DNA of 64,000 nucleotides from Porphyra umbilicalis. Lineage: Eukaryota; Rhodophyta; Bangiophyceae; Bangiales; Bangiaceae. Below the pieces are notes generated by a model. It ran no database searches. It was not told the DNA's origin and saw nothing but the letters and a program-made list of their open reading frames with translations. The position numbers were made by a program, and so were the translations under genes. The stretch spans positions 114,475-178,474 of the forward strand of contig KV918910.1 of the NCBI GenBank assembly GCA_002049455.2, in the 5' to 3' direction. This document shows, one piece after another, positions 11,001-22,510 of this stretch (its first letter is position 1; each line of letters starts with the position of its first letter).

Positions 11001-14000
11001 GTATTGGGCGGTGACAGACGTTTCGGGTCGCCACGCGCAAGCTACGCATGCACGGGCGTACGTGGGCAGCGCAATCTGCTTTCCACGACACCCGAAGACT
11101 CTTGGGGTGTCTATCCGCCACCACTCAGCATGCGTGGTTCACGCTGACCTGACAGCTGGTTTTCATAGGTGCCTGTATGGGGCGGTGACAGACGTTTTGG
11201 ATCGCCACGCACAAACTGCGGATGCAGGGGCGCACCTGGGCAGTGCAATCTGCTTTCCAAACCACCCGAAGACGTTTGGACTGCTCAAGTGCCGCCCCGC
11301 AGCATGCGCGGTGGACGATGCGCTGACATGCCGTATTGGGCGGTGACAGACGTTTCGGGTCGCCACGCGCAAGCTACGCATGCACGGGCGTACGTGGGCA
11401 GCGCAATCTGCTTTCCACGACACCCGAAGACTCTTGGGGTGTCTATCCGCCACCACTCAGCATGCGTGGTTCACGCTGACCTGACAGCTGGTTTTCATAG
11501 GTGCCTGTATGGGGCGGTGACAGACGTTTTGGATCGCCACGCACAAACTGCGGATGCAGGGGCGCACCTGGGCAGTGCAATCTGCTTTCCAAACCACCCG
11601 AAGACGTTTGGACTGCTCAAGTGCCGCCCCGCAGCATGCGCGGTGGACGATGCGCTGACATGCCGTATTGGGCGGTGACAGACGTTTCGGGTCGCCACGC
11701 GCAAACTACGCATGCACGGGCGTACGTGGGCAGCGCAATCTGCTTTCCACGACACCCGAAGACTCTTGGGGTGTCTATCCGCCACCACTCAGCATGCGTG
11801 GTTCACGCTGACCTGACAGCTGGTTTTCATAGGTGCCTGTATGGGGCGGTGACAGACGTTTTGGATCGCCACGCACAAACTGCGGATGCAGGGGCGCACC
11901 TGGGCAGTGCAATCTGCTTTCCAAACCACCCGAAGACGTTTGGACTGCTCAAGTGCCGCCCCGCAGCATGCGCGGTGGACGATGCGCTGACATGCCGTAT
12001 TGGGCGGTGACAGACGTTTCGGGTCGCCACGCGCAAACTACGCATGCACGGGCGTACGTGGGCAGCGCAATCTGCTTTCCACGACACCCGAAGACTCTTG
12101 GGGTGTCTATCCGCCACCACTCAGCATGCGTGGTTCACGCTGACCTGACAGCTGGTTTTCATAGGTGCCTGTATGGGGCGGTGACAGACGTTTTGGATCG
12201 CCACGCACAAACTGCGGATGCAGGGGCGCACCTGGGCAGTGCAATCTGCTTTCCAAACCACCCGAAGACGTTTGGACTGCTCAAGTGCCGCCCCGCAGCA
12301 TGCGCGGTGGACGATGCGCTGACATGCCGTATTGGGCGGTGACAGACGTTTCGGGTCGCCACGCGCAAGCTACGCATGCACGGGCGTACGTGGGCAGCGC
12401 AATCTGCTTTCCACGACACCCGAAGACTCTTGGGGTGTCTATCCGCCACCACTCAGCATGCGTGGTTCACGCTGACCTGACAGCTGGTTTTCATAGGTGC
12501 CTGTATGGGGCGGTGACAGACGTTTTGGATCGCCACGCACAAACTGCGGATGCAGGGGCGCACCTGGGCAGTGCAATCTGCTTTCCAAACCACCCGAAGA
12601 CGTTTGGACTGCTCAAGTGCCGCCCCGCAGCATGCGCGGTGGACGATGCGCTGACATGCCGTATTGGGCGGTGACAGACGTTTCGGGTCGCCACGCGCAA
12701 CTACGCATGCACGGGCGTACGTGGGCAGCGCAATCTGCTTTCCACGACACCCGAAGACTCTTGGGGTGTCTATCCGCCACCACTCAGCATGCGTGGTTCA
12801 CGCTGACCTGACAGCTGGTTTTCATAGGTGCCTGTATGGGGCGGTGACAGACGTTTTGGATCGCCACGCACAAACTGCGGATGCAGGGGCGCACCTGGGC
12901 AGTGCAATCTGCTTTCCAAACCACCCGAAGACGTTTGGACTGCTCAAGTGCCGCCCCGCAGCATGCGCGGTGGACGATGCGCTGACATGCCGTATTGGGC
13001 GGTGACAGACGTTTCGGGTCGCCACGCGCAAACTACGCATGCACGGGCGTACGTGGGCAGCGCAATCTGCTTTCCACGACACCCGAAGACTCTGGGGTGT
13101 CTATCCGCCACCACTCAGCATGCGCGGTTCACGCTGACCTGACAGCTGGTTTTCATAGGTGCCTGTATGGGCGGTGACAGACGTTTTGGATCGCCACGCA
13201 CAAACTGCGGATGCAGGGGCGCACCTGGGCAGTGCAATCTGCTTTCCAAACCACCCGAAGACGTTTGGACTGCTCAAGTGCCGCCCCGCAGCATGCGCGG
13301 TGGACGATGCGCTGACATGCCGTATTGGGCGGTGACAGACGTTTCGGGTCGCCACGCGCAAACTACGCATGCACGGGCGTACGTGGGCAGCGCAATCTGC
13401 TTTCCACGACACCCGAAGACTCTGGGGTGTCTATCCGCCACCACTCAGCATGCGCGGTTCACGCTGACCTGACAGCTGGTTTTCATAGGTGCCTGTATGG
13501 GCGGTGACAGACGTTTTGGATCGCCACGCACAAACTGCGGATGCAGGGGCGCACCTGGGCAGTGCAATCTGCTTTCCAAGACACCCGAAGACGTTCGGAC
13601 TGCTGAAGTGCCGCCCCGCGGCATGCGCCGTGGACGATGCGCTGACATGACGTATTGGCCGGTGACAAACGTTTCGGGTCGCCACGCGCAAACTACGCAT
13701 GCACGGGCGTACCTGGGCAGCGCAATCTGCTTTCCACGACACCCGAAGACACTCGGAGTGTCTAGCCGCCACCACTCAGCGTGCGCGGATAACGCTGACC
13801 TGACAGCTGGTTTTCATATGTGCCTGTATGTGGCGGTGACAGACGTTTTGGATCACCATGCACAAACTGCGGATGCAGGGGCGCACCTGGGCAGTGCAAT
13901 CTGCTTTCCAAGACATCCGAAGACGTTTGGACTGCTGAAGTTCCGCCCCGCGGCATGCGCCGTGGACGATGCGCTGACATGCCGTATTGGCCGGTGACAG

Positions 14001-15918
14001 ACGTTTCGGGTCGCCACGCGCAAACTACACATGCACAGGCGTGCCTGGGCAGCGCAATCTGCTTTCCACGACACCCGAAGACTCTCGGAGTGTCTAGCTG
14101 CCACTACCCAGCACGCGCCGTTAACGCTGACCTGACAGCTGGTTTTCATAGGTGCCTTTATGTGGCGGTGACAGACGTTTTGGATCACCATGCACAAACT
14201 GCGGATGCAGGGGCGCACCTGGGCAGTGCAATCTGCTTTCCAAGACACCCGAAGACGTTTGGACTGCTGAAGTGCCGCCCCGCGGCATGCGCCATGGACG
14301 ATGCGCTGACATGCCGTATTGGCCGGTGACAGACGTTTCGGGTCGCCACGCGCAAACTACACATGCACGGGCGTGCCTGGGCAGCGCGATCTGCTCTCCA
14401 CGACACCCGAAGACTCTCGGAGTGTCTAGCTGCCACCACTCAGCATGCGCGGTTAGCACTGACCTGACAGCTGGTTTTCATCAGGGGCTTTCATGAATAA
14501 ATGACACTCTCATATAATGGATAGATATACTCGGATTTACTCATATTCAAAATATCGAGCCCGATTTTACATACTCTTATCTGAATGGTACCGCCATTTA
14601 ATGGCTCCAAAGAGGATAATCGTAAGTCCAATGACTCAGCCTGCGCGGGATGCAGGCATTCAACTGCCTCAGGAAACTTTACTTGCCTTGTGCCTCACGA
14701 TGCTCAAAGAAGGGACAAAAGACGCAGGTACATGTTCTAAAAGTGCTGAACAGTAGTGCATAAACTCAGGGCCGATCGTCGACAGTAACCAGTTGTAACA
14801 ATCGTCGTGCGTGGATCCCCATCAAAGGCCCACGAGCATCAGAACGAGTATCAAGACAAAAGGCCAACCGAGATACCAAGATGGACACCAAAGCCGAAGC
14901 CGCTGGCCTCACATTGTTCGTCGCACGCTCACTGCTGGTCTTGGTCTGGCGTGGGCCGCGTTCACAACTTGCAGGACAACCCGCTCTTTGTTTTGTATTG
15001 GCAGCACGACTCGAAAGTACATCATGTCGGACATACTTGTTCAATAATCTGACATATTCTGGATAGAATCCGCATTCTTTTTCATATCCTTCTTGTATCG
15101 TCTGAGGATATGTATCTTATCCGTATTCAAGAAAATGCAACAAAAGTCTTATCTGATTCAAAAAATGCTGGTGTTGAGTATATCTGAGTGGTCACAAATT
15201 TGGAAGATTCATAAGCCCCTGGTTTTCATAAGTGCCTGTATGTGGCGGTGACAGACGTTTTGGATCACCATGCACAAACTGCGGATGCAGGGGCGCACCT
15301 GGGCAGTGCAATCTGCACTCCAAGACACCCGAAGACGTTTGGACTGCTGAAGTGCCGCCCCGCGGCATGCGCCATGGACGATGCGCTGACATGCCGTATT
15401 GGCCGGTGACAGACGTTTCGGGTCGCCACGCGCAAACTACACATGCACGGGCGTGCCTGGGCAGCGCAATCTGCTCTCCTCGATACCCGAAGACTCTCTG
15501 AGAGTCTTGCTGCCACCACTCAGCATGCGCGGTTGCTGCTGACCTGACAGCTGGTTTTCATAGGTGCCTGTATGTGGCGGTGACAGACGTTTTGGATCGC
15601 CATGCACAAACTGCGGATGCAGGGGCGCACCTGGGCAGTGCAATCTTCTTTCCAAGACACCCGAAGACGTTTGGACTGCTGAAGTGCCGCCCCGCGGCAT
15701 GCGCCATGGATGATGCGCTGACATGCCGTATTGGCCGGTGACAGACGTTTCGGGTCGCCACGCGCAAAGTACGCATGCACGGGCGTGCCTGGGCAGCGCA
15801 ATTTCTTTTCCACGACACCCGAAGACTCTCGGAGTGTCTAGCTGCCACCACTCAGCATGCGCGGTTCACACTGACCTGGCAGCTGGTTTTCATAGGTGCC
15901 CATATGTGGCGGTGACAG
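8018..15918. repeat. Satellite array, 331-332 bp dimeric unit
   Basis: About 20 copies of a 331-332 bp unit before the hAT insertion and about two after it. Each unit is itself two related halves of about 171 bp (A) and 161 bp (B) that both begin GGCGGTGACAGACGTTT, share TCGCCACGC, TGGGCAG, CAATCTGCTTTCCA and CACCCGAAGAC, and then diverge. In 8.0-10.0 kb two unit variants alternate (GCGGGGACG with GCTGAAG, versus GCGGTGGACG with GCTCAAG), giving a 663 bp higher-order period; from about 10.9 kb the second variant is homogeneous. Units right of 13.5 kb are clearly more diverged. The right end, at GGTGACAG, abuts retrotransposon gag. Confidence 0.95.
14482..15221. mobile_element. Non-autonomous hAT-like element inserted in the satellite
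   Basis: The element begins CAGGGGCTT and ends AAGCCCCTG, an inverted pair that extends imperfectly inward (about ATGAAT). It is flanked on both sides by the 8 bp GTTTTCAT (14474-14481 and 15222-15229), which occurs once at the matching place in uninterrupted satellite units. An 8 bp duplication with CAGGG termini is diagnostic of the hAT superfamily. The 740 bp body is AT-rich, unlike its surroundings, and encodes no transposase. Because neighbouring satellite units give the empty site, boundaries are exact. Confidence 0.92.
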
Positions 15919-17235
15919 TCAAACACGTCCTCCTCTGACGATGGCCCCCGGCCGCCAGGCCCGCCGTCGCGCCCAAGTGGGTTTTCACCAAGCGACAGCT
16001 CGAGCGAGTCGGACGCGGCCACGCGCAAGCGCCCCGCGACGCCCATTAAATGGAAGGAGCGACTTGAAAATCCCGATAGGATCAAGGTGACTCGTCCAGC
16101 GATTAGCCGCTTCAAGACACATCTGAACTACAGGACGTACTCCCTGATCCGCCATCAACTGACGTTTACGCCTAAGGAGGCACAACGGTCGCATCGTCTC
16201 AACAAACGTTTGGACGGAGCGTTCCATGGGCAACAGCCATTCCCGGGAGCCTTGTCCTTAGGCATCTTCACGTTCTTAAAGACCTTTCGCCGCGCGTGCG
16301 ACGCGGCTGGGCTGACGCACGGTCAAGCCCTTCCGCTCATGGTCCTTCGCCTAGCCGGAAACGCCAAGATGGCCTTCTCCGGCGCGCTTAACAGCACCCT
16401 CGGACGTAAGCGTTATGCCATCCCTTCATCCGGGGATGCCGTCAACTGGCTTCGTTCGAAGGAGGCGACACGCAACTATGGCTTACGCCTACCAAGACAT
16501 CACTACGATAAAGCAACAAGACAACAAGGCGCCCACAGCCTTTGTCACCGCGTGGAAACGCAATGCGACCTCCTGAACGGTTTTTTCGACATCCAAGACG
16601 TTAAGGACGTCTTCATCACTGGTCTTTCGGACCTTGTGCAAGCGCACGTGCGGGTGTTTAATAACCAATTCCCTGATCGGACTCTTTCCGAGATCGTTGA
16701 TACCGCCCAGATGTACTCGGACAGCACCAACAAGCTGCGACTGCAGCTCAAGATGACCCGCCCAACGGCAGTCGAAGTCGCTTACGCGACACAGGACCAG
16801 CGGACGACAACAGAACGACCGTTCACACCGGTTCGCACCCCGCCGCCCCCGCGGGCCGCCGTTCCTCAAGCCAATCGGGCCGACATCTGTTACAGTTGTG
16901 ACAAGCCGGGCCATTCGCCGCACAGTGTGCCGAACCATATCGCCCTCGCAAGCCTCGCCAACCGCCTATCGGCGTTCATGCCATTGCCGACGGTAACGTC
17001 GAAGAAGACGAGATCCAACATCCGGCCGACGCCGTGGACGACTGGAAAAACACCTAAGCCGGGTGCCCGACTTGGGGTCGCCCGGCGGAATGCGAGAGCG
17101 TACGGAAACAAGAGTGTTGCGCCGTGCCTTACGGCACTACGACATCTCCGCCAGGCTTGGCCCGTGCATGCGGGAGATGCGGAGCTGCCGCCCTGTACTT
17201 CACACGGGCGCCGGGGTGAACATAGTGCGAACTAG
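15919..17235 (+). pseudogene. gag: Ty3/gypsy gag, 5'-truncated
   Basis: An open frame runs from the satellite junction to 17235. It starts with a Ser/Asp/Pro-rich stretch, continues through a capsid-like helical region (about 16130-16760; LMVLRLAGNAKMAF, FIQDVKDVF-like segments) and ends near a degenerate zinc knuckle CYSCDKPGH (about 16888-16914) whose last Cys is missing. The particle core protein would normally package element RNA in the cytoplasm. The knuckle defect and the missing 5' end mean this copy cannot supply normal Gag. Confidence 0.75.
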
Positions 17236-17623
17236 CAATCTCCCTGCCAACTGGATGGCTTACGCCGAAGAGTTGACCACGCTTCCGCGCATCCGAGATG
17301 CCAACAACAATCGTTTCGTGACGAGGTATGCCATACATCTGTATGTAGACACTGGACGTGTACGTCTATTTGACCGATTCCTCGTTTCCGACAACTTGTC
17401 AGTCCCGTGCATCCTTGGCACCGAGTTCATTGAACAAAACATCGAGACGATCTTGCCCCGTTTGCGTAAGATCGTCTGGCAGGAACACGTGCGCTGCACG
17501 GAGGAGCTTCCTCGGCCAACGCCGATCTTGGCCTGTCTTATTCACAGTGCCTGGGACCGTCAATGGCAAGACAAACCCGCAAGGGTGAGAGCCTGTAAAC
17601 AGGTACGTGTCAACGGACAATAA
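17100..17623 (+). pseudogene. Ty3/gypsy aspartic protease, active-site Asp lost
   Basis: The frame changes relative to gag near 17.07 kb. The translation contains the protease active-site region, but it reads VLHTGAG (about 17200) where the family has Asp-Thr-Gly, and the later hydrophobic CILGTEFIEQNI (about 17410) corresponds to the flap/ILG part of retropepsins. With His in place of the catalytic Asp the enzyme would be inactive. This domain normally cleaves the Gag-Pol polyprotein. Confidence 0.75.
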
Positions 17624-17759
17624 GAGGAGTGGATCGTGGCCACATGCGACACCCCTGGTATGGTTACCAGCGCACCGAACGCTCGGTTTTGCCGACATAA
17701 TTTAATGGCGGTCGCCCGCGGCCTTGCCATCGTCAAGCCCGACGAACCCTTCCTAGTCA

Positions 17760-18816
17760 AGTTATGCAATTTTGGCGAAGACCAAGTCATTGCTCGCAAG
17801 AATTGAACCTTGTGGTTTGCCGAAACCTACCAATGGCCGATGTTGGCCGCCGTCTTGGATGACAACACTCCAAAAGATGGAACCGATGCTTAATCGGAAG
17901 TCGCGAGTCGTGACGCACTCGACGACCTCGACCTCAGTGAGGCCCCTGAGTATCTGCACAAGCAGATTCGAGACATGCTCAAGACGCATTCGTCGATGTG
18001 GGATGGAACCCTAGGTGTCATCCGTGCTACGCAGCACGCCATCGTCACTCCCCCGGACGCTCTGCCCATACGGGCCCAACCCTACTGGACCGGGCCGTTC
18101 AAACGGCAGATCATCGCTGATCAATCAACAAGATGTTGAAGCTCGACGTCATTGCCCCTAGCCATAGTTCTTTGGCAAGCCCCGTGGTAAATGTACCAAA
18201 GAAGAACGGCAAAGCCCGATCCTGTGTCGACTATCTTCGGTTAAACAACATCACCAAGGAGGATGCGTATCCCTTTCCTTGGATAGAGGACTGACTGGAC
18301 TCCTTGAGAGATGCCCAGGTGTTCACGTCTGTCGACTGCACCGCGGGATACTGGCAAGTACCCTGAAGCAAGGAAGACCAAGAGAAGACGGCGTTCACAA
18401 CGCATTGTGGTATTTACCACTGGTTATCAATGCCTTTTGGCTTGACAAACGCGCCCGCTACCTTTCAGCGCGCGTTGGATATTATCCTCTCGGGCTTAAA
18501 ATGGCAGATATGCCTTGTCTACTTAGACGATGTCATCATCTTCTCCGCAAACGCGGAACAACACGTCAAAGACGTTGATACGGTTCTGCACCGTCTGCGC
18601 GAAGCCGGGGTTACCCTTAACTTGCAAAAGTGCACGTGGTTCTCCGACGAATTTGAGTACCTCGGACACATTGTCCGCCCCGGGCAACTGCGCGTGCACA
18701 ACAAGAACGTGGATGCTCTGAAGCACGCCAAGTTCCCAACGACGAAGACCCAGCTGAACAGCTTCTTCGGCATGTGCAACGTCTATCGACGTTTCGTCAA
18801 GGACTTTGCCAAATGA
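17760..18816 (+). pseudogene. pol: Ty3/gypsy reverse transcriptase, broken
   Basis: Recognisable RT blocks in order: the PIRAQPYW block near 18067, VPKKNGKARSCVDYLRLN near 18196, FTSVDCTAGYWQVP near 18325, MPFGLTNAPATFQRALD at 18430 and the catalytic YLDDV near 18517. In-frame TGA codons at 18292, 18364 and 18814 interrupt the domain, and the sequence upstream of 18.05 kb changes frame. The YLDD active site itself is intact. Confidence 0.88.
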
Positions 18817-19413
18817 GTGAAGCCCCTGAACGCCCTAACTAGGGCCGCGATCTCACCAGACCTACCACCACCAACGGACGTGGCCATCGCCGCATTCGAA
18901 GTTTTTCGAAACGCACTGATGTGCCCACCGGTACTTGCCTTGCCAAAGGCCAATAGGAAGCTCGTCGTTGACGTGGACGCATGCGCCGACCAAGTTGGTT
19001 GTACCCTCCTCCACGAGGAACCGGGCGAACTGCTTCATCCTGTCGGATACTGGAGCCGAAGACTCAATGCTGCAGAGCAAAACTACTCCACAACGGAGCG
19101 CGAATTCCTCGGTGTCGTGTGGGCTGTCCTCAAGTTGAGGCACTTCCTCGATGAACAACGGTTCCTCCTCCGAACGGATCACCAAGCACTAAGCTGGATC
19201 TACAGCACTACTGCCTCAAGCGGTCGCTTGATGCGATGGCGACTTCGCCTCTCCGAATACACATTTTATATGGTTTATAAACCAGGTGCATTGCACCACT
19301 TGCCCGCCTTCCTGTCGCGCGCCTCTACGGTGGCGCCGCCAGAAGATATCCATGATTATATACCTTGTCTGGCATTGGCCGAGACTACCAACGGCTTAAG
19401 AACGGAGAGGTAA
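18817..19413 (+). pseudogene. Ty3/gypsy RNase H segment
   Basis: A 198-codon open segment in the RT frame. It shows the acidic residues of retroviral RNase H in VDVDACADQVGC, TEREFLGVVWAV and LRTDHQALSWI, followed by the conserved MRWRLRLSEY tail. It degrades the RNA strand of the RNA/DNA hybrid in functional elements. It is separated from RT only by the TGA at 18814. Confidence 0.85.
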
Positions 19414-19429
19414 ACGGGTACCGACACCG

Positions 19430-20620
19430 GAGCCGGTAGAGTTCGACGATGTTGTCGGAGCATTACGCTCTGTATCGCCGAACGCCTTACGGCAACCAAT
19501 TGGTTATACCAAAGTCATGACGCGAACGCGTCTTGACGCTCGAGCATCACGCCACAGTGCCAGCCCACCCCAGTATGAATCGGATGTACTACACCATGAC
19601 AAAGGCATCTTACTGGCCTTCGATGGTAACGGACATCCACACCACCATCACCCGGTGCACAACTTGTGCCCAAAACCGCCTCGCCTTGCGGCGACACAGC
19701 CCGCCCTTGACGCTGTTCCCGGCTACTGAGCTTCTCACGGAGCTGCCCGTTGACCTTCTTGGGCCCATCCCGGCCTCCAAGAAGGGCAATCGCTTCATCT
19801 TGGTTATCACCGACCGCTTCGCCAAGCTCACCAAGTGCTCCGCCATACGGCGAATTACGGCCATGTCCGTGGCGTCAGCCATCATCGACGCGTAGGTGTC
19901 CGCCTGCGAACCCCCGGACCGGATCCTATTGGACCAAGAGCCCCAGTTCATGTCGAACTTCTTCATCGCTGTGATGAAAATGCTTGGCATTGAAACAGTT
20001 CGCACCACGGCGTATCAACCCTAAACCAATGGACAAGTTGAACGGTACAACCGCACCATGGCTACTCAGCTAAGACACTACGTCGCCGACGACCCATCAA
20101 TATGGGACGAGCTACTCCCGTTAATCACCATGGCATGTAACAGCCAACCACACCGATCTACGGGTATCGCCTCCTTTGAGCTTGTTATCTCAAGGCGGAT
20201 CGCCAACCTCACGGCTCGCAACTTGCCCCCGGGCACTCCGCTTACCAATAAAGGAACGCTCAAGGATGGGTCACCCCTATCTCGCAAACGCGAGATCATG
20301 GCCCGCCTGCGCAAGCAGATCCCCATCGTAGTCGAAGCCTTGCGTAAGACGCAAAAGCATTACAAACTTAATTCCGACCATCGGGTCGCAACCCGCAATG
20401 CGGACGTCAAGATCGGCGACTACGTATACACGACCAACCACGATCGGCAAAAAAGCTGCAAAGCAAAGCCATTGGACCCTTTGTGGTCATTGACACAGAC
20501 GCGGATGCCTCCACGTTTGTCATTGACATTGACGGCGAGGAAAAACGTGTCAGCAATGACCATGTCATTCCAGCTCCTCATCCAACGACGACGGTCACGG
20601 TTCCACACCCCCTGCTAGAT
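19430..20620 (+). pseudogene. Ty3/gypsy integrase, broken
   Basis: The N-terminal HHCC zinc site is partly preserved (EHHATVPAHPS, CTTCAQ), then the core with VDLLGPI (first catalytic Asp), LLDQEPQF (second Asp) and NGQVERYN (catalytic Glu). TAG at 19893 and TAA at 20022 interrupt the core, and the frame changes near 20.46 kb. The C-terminal part (GDYVYTTN) corresponds to the DNA-binding end of the integrase. Confidence 0.85.
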
Positions 20621-21007
20621 GGTCTTGACCAACGCAGGCCACCCCCGGCAACGGCTGATGATTATGTGGTTGACAAACTTCTAGGCTTACGCCAGACTGG
20701 CGACAGCTACAGCGCTAAGGTGCGCTGGTTTGACTACGGGTCGAAAGACGACACCTGGGAACCCCTGGAGAATCTTCCCCGCAACCTGGTGGTGCGATTT
20801 CTTCGGCAGAAGAAGAAGCCTGTACCCGGGTACGAATGGCAAACGCCAACGCGACGAAGTCGCCGACTGGCCGGGCTCACAACTGCGGCCAACATCGTCA
20901 CGGACTTCACGTGGATACCCACTATCCAACATGTCCATGTTACCGGGGACGGGGTTATCCATGCCGGAGTCTCGTGGACAGATTCAAGTACAGCCGCCGC
21001 TATTTAG
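20483..21007 (+). pseudogene. Chromodomain at the integrase C-terminus
   Basis: The translation VDKLLGLRQTGDSYSAKVRW followed by DTWEPLENL and LVVRFLRQKK (about 20660-20820) is a chromodomain: aromatic and acidic residues of the methyl-lysine cage region, W-x-P-x-x-N/G-L motif and basic C-terminal helix. This places the element among the chromoviruses, whose chromodomains can steer integration to methylated-histone chromatin. The open frame ends at 21007. Confidence 0.85.
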
Positions 21008-21019
21008 AAAATAATTCCT

Positions 21020-21430
21020 GTGGCGTGGCTTAAGTCCACTCTGCCGTCCATGACGCGCAACTTTGCGTATGATCCTTAACTTGCCTTGCGGCATCTCCCC
21101 TGGCTGAACCGTGTTTACGGCCCGTACACATGTGTGTGGCCAAAATCCGCGCAGACGACACTGATCGGGAGCGATCCCTCTGTACCAGTGCTCCCCAACG
21201 GGTTTCGGGTACCCCCGGTACAACGCTTGGACTCAGTCCTTCGACGCTTGGTGACAACCACAGAGGAAGCAACCGTGGTCATGCCAAAATGGACCAACAC
21301 CAGTCAGTACGCTACCGCCATACGCGCATGTTTCGAGTACGAAGTGCTTTTATCCGCAGATGCAAGGGATGCAAATCCCACACCATGGGCCATGCTGGCC
21401 TTCCACTTCCTTCATCGCTATGATGACTGA
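21020..21430 (+). pseudogene. Extra C-terminal pol domain, degraded
   Basis: After the chromodomain the translation reads NRVYGPYTCV, later NGFRVPPVQRLDSVLRRL and EATVVMPKW. The same pattern occurs better preserved in the minus-strand element (GPHTVDLF, NGWANPPFSFLPQVL, TLVAPRW). It resembles the DLFA...PPFxLIxxVL...LVxPxW region that follows RNase H in DIRS-type elements and is reminiscent of N6-adenine methylase-type NPPF motifs. Here the core Asn-Pro-Pro-Phe has become Val-Pro-Pro-Val, in line with decay. Confidence 0.55.
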
Positions 21431-21439
21431 CAGGAAACT

Positions 21440-22510
21440 TCGAAGTAGATACGCCTGGTGTGCGCGAAAGCGCGGTGGCGGACGCAAGTTTCGTACGGAC
21501 TCTGGTCAGCAATGACCGGGATCCCATCGACCACCTCGGTCGGGCCAACGTGCACGTAGAACAAGCCGCGAGGCGGAGGTTGACATACATCTCCGGGTCC
21601 GTGGACCGATCGACATCTGGTCCGTCACCCGCAACGGCGTGAGCCGTGTGGGCCCCGCCGTTGGCGTTGCCGCCGTCCACCGCCATCGCTTCGTGATCAA
21701 CCTTGCTGGTGCCTGGGTATACACCCTTACGACCTCCGTGCATAGCCGCAAGGCGAACGGCACGCGCCACAAGGCGAATTGCGCGCGCCATCGACTGTTG
21801 TCAACCGAGCCGCAAGGCAGAAGCCGCCCGCGCCGCAAGGCGAATCACCCGTGCCGCCAGGCAAGCCGACGCGCCGCCGGCCGCTGCCGCCCTTGCCCGC
21901 GTTGCCGGCCTTCGACGCCCGCGCCGCAAGGCGAATCGCCCTCGTCGCCGGCTGTTGCCGCCCTTGCTCGCACCACAAGGCGAATCGCCCGCGCCGCCAG
22001 GCAAATCGCCCACGCCACCGACTGTTGTCATCCGCGCCTCAAGGCAAAAACCGCCTGCGCCGCAAGGCGAATGACCCGCGCCGCCAGGAAAACCGCCCGC
22101 GCCGCCGGCCGTTGCCGCCCTTGCCCGCGTTGCCGGCCCTCGACGCCCGCGCCGCAAGACGAATCGCCCGCGCCGCCAGGCGAGCCGCCCACGCCGCCGG
22201 CCCGCGTCGTCCGCGCCGCAAGGTGAACAGCCCGTGCCTCCGGCCTTACCACCCGTGCCGCCGCCGCGCTAAGCCGCCGGGCGCACCGCTCGCACCGCCG
22301 GCCTTGCCGCACTTGCCGCTCGTGTGCCTTGCCGCCGGATGCGCCGCCCGCGTTGCCGACCTTACCTCCCTTGCCCCTTGCCGCCCTTGCGCCTTGCCGC
22401 CCTTGCGCATTGCCGCCCTTGCGCATTGCCGCCCTTGCGCCTTGCCGCCCGTGCCGCCCTTGTGCCTTGCCGCCCTTTCCGCCCTTGCGCCGCCGCCGCC
22501 CTTGCGCTGC
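21440..22510. repeat. Irregular minisatellite of Pro/Ala/Arg-coding units
   Basis: From about 21.75 kb the motif GCCGCAAGGCGAAT(C/T) recurs with GCCGCCAGG(C/A) and CCGCTGCCGCCCTTGCCCG in variable order; two roughly 190 bp blocks (around 21860-21990 and 22090-22230) are near-duplicates. At 22373-22490 a 16 bp unit (TTGCCGCCCTTGCGCC) is repeated about seven times. Long open frames across it have no recognisable domain and are treated as by-products of the repeat. Confidence 0.7.

Larger units (their letters stand above)
15919..21430 (+). mobile_element. Decayed Ty3/gypsy chromovirus, 5'-truncated
   Basis: Gag, protease, RT, RNase H, integrase, chromodomain and an extra C-terminal domain follow one another on the + strand in the Ty3/gypsy order. 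At least five in-frame stops and several frame changes interrupt it. There is no LTR at the left: gag coding starts at the last satellite base. A 3' LTR is not identified; an AT-richer island at 23.16-23.51 kb is the only candidate and has no second copy here. The coding sequence is clearly diverged from the minus-strand element at 47-58 kb, so it is an older or different family of the same lineage. Confidence 0.9.

Noticed and set aside
8343..14496. Repeated 97-169 codon open frames on both strands, once per satellite unit
   Set aside because: They recur with the satellite period on both strands, have no start context or domain, and simply reflect a unit without stops in some frames.
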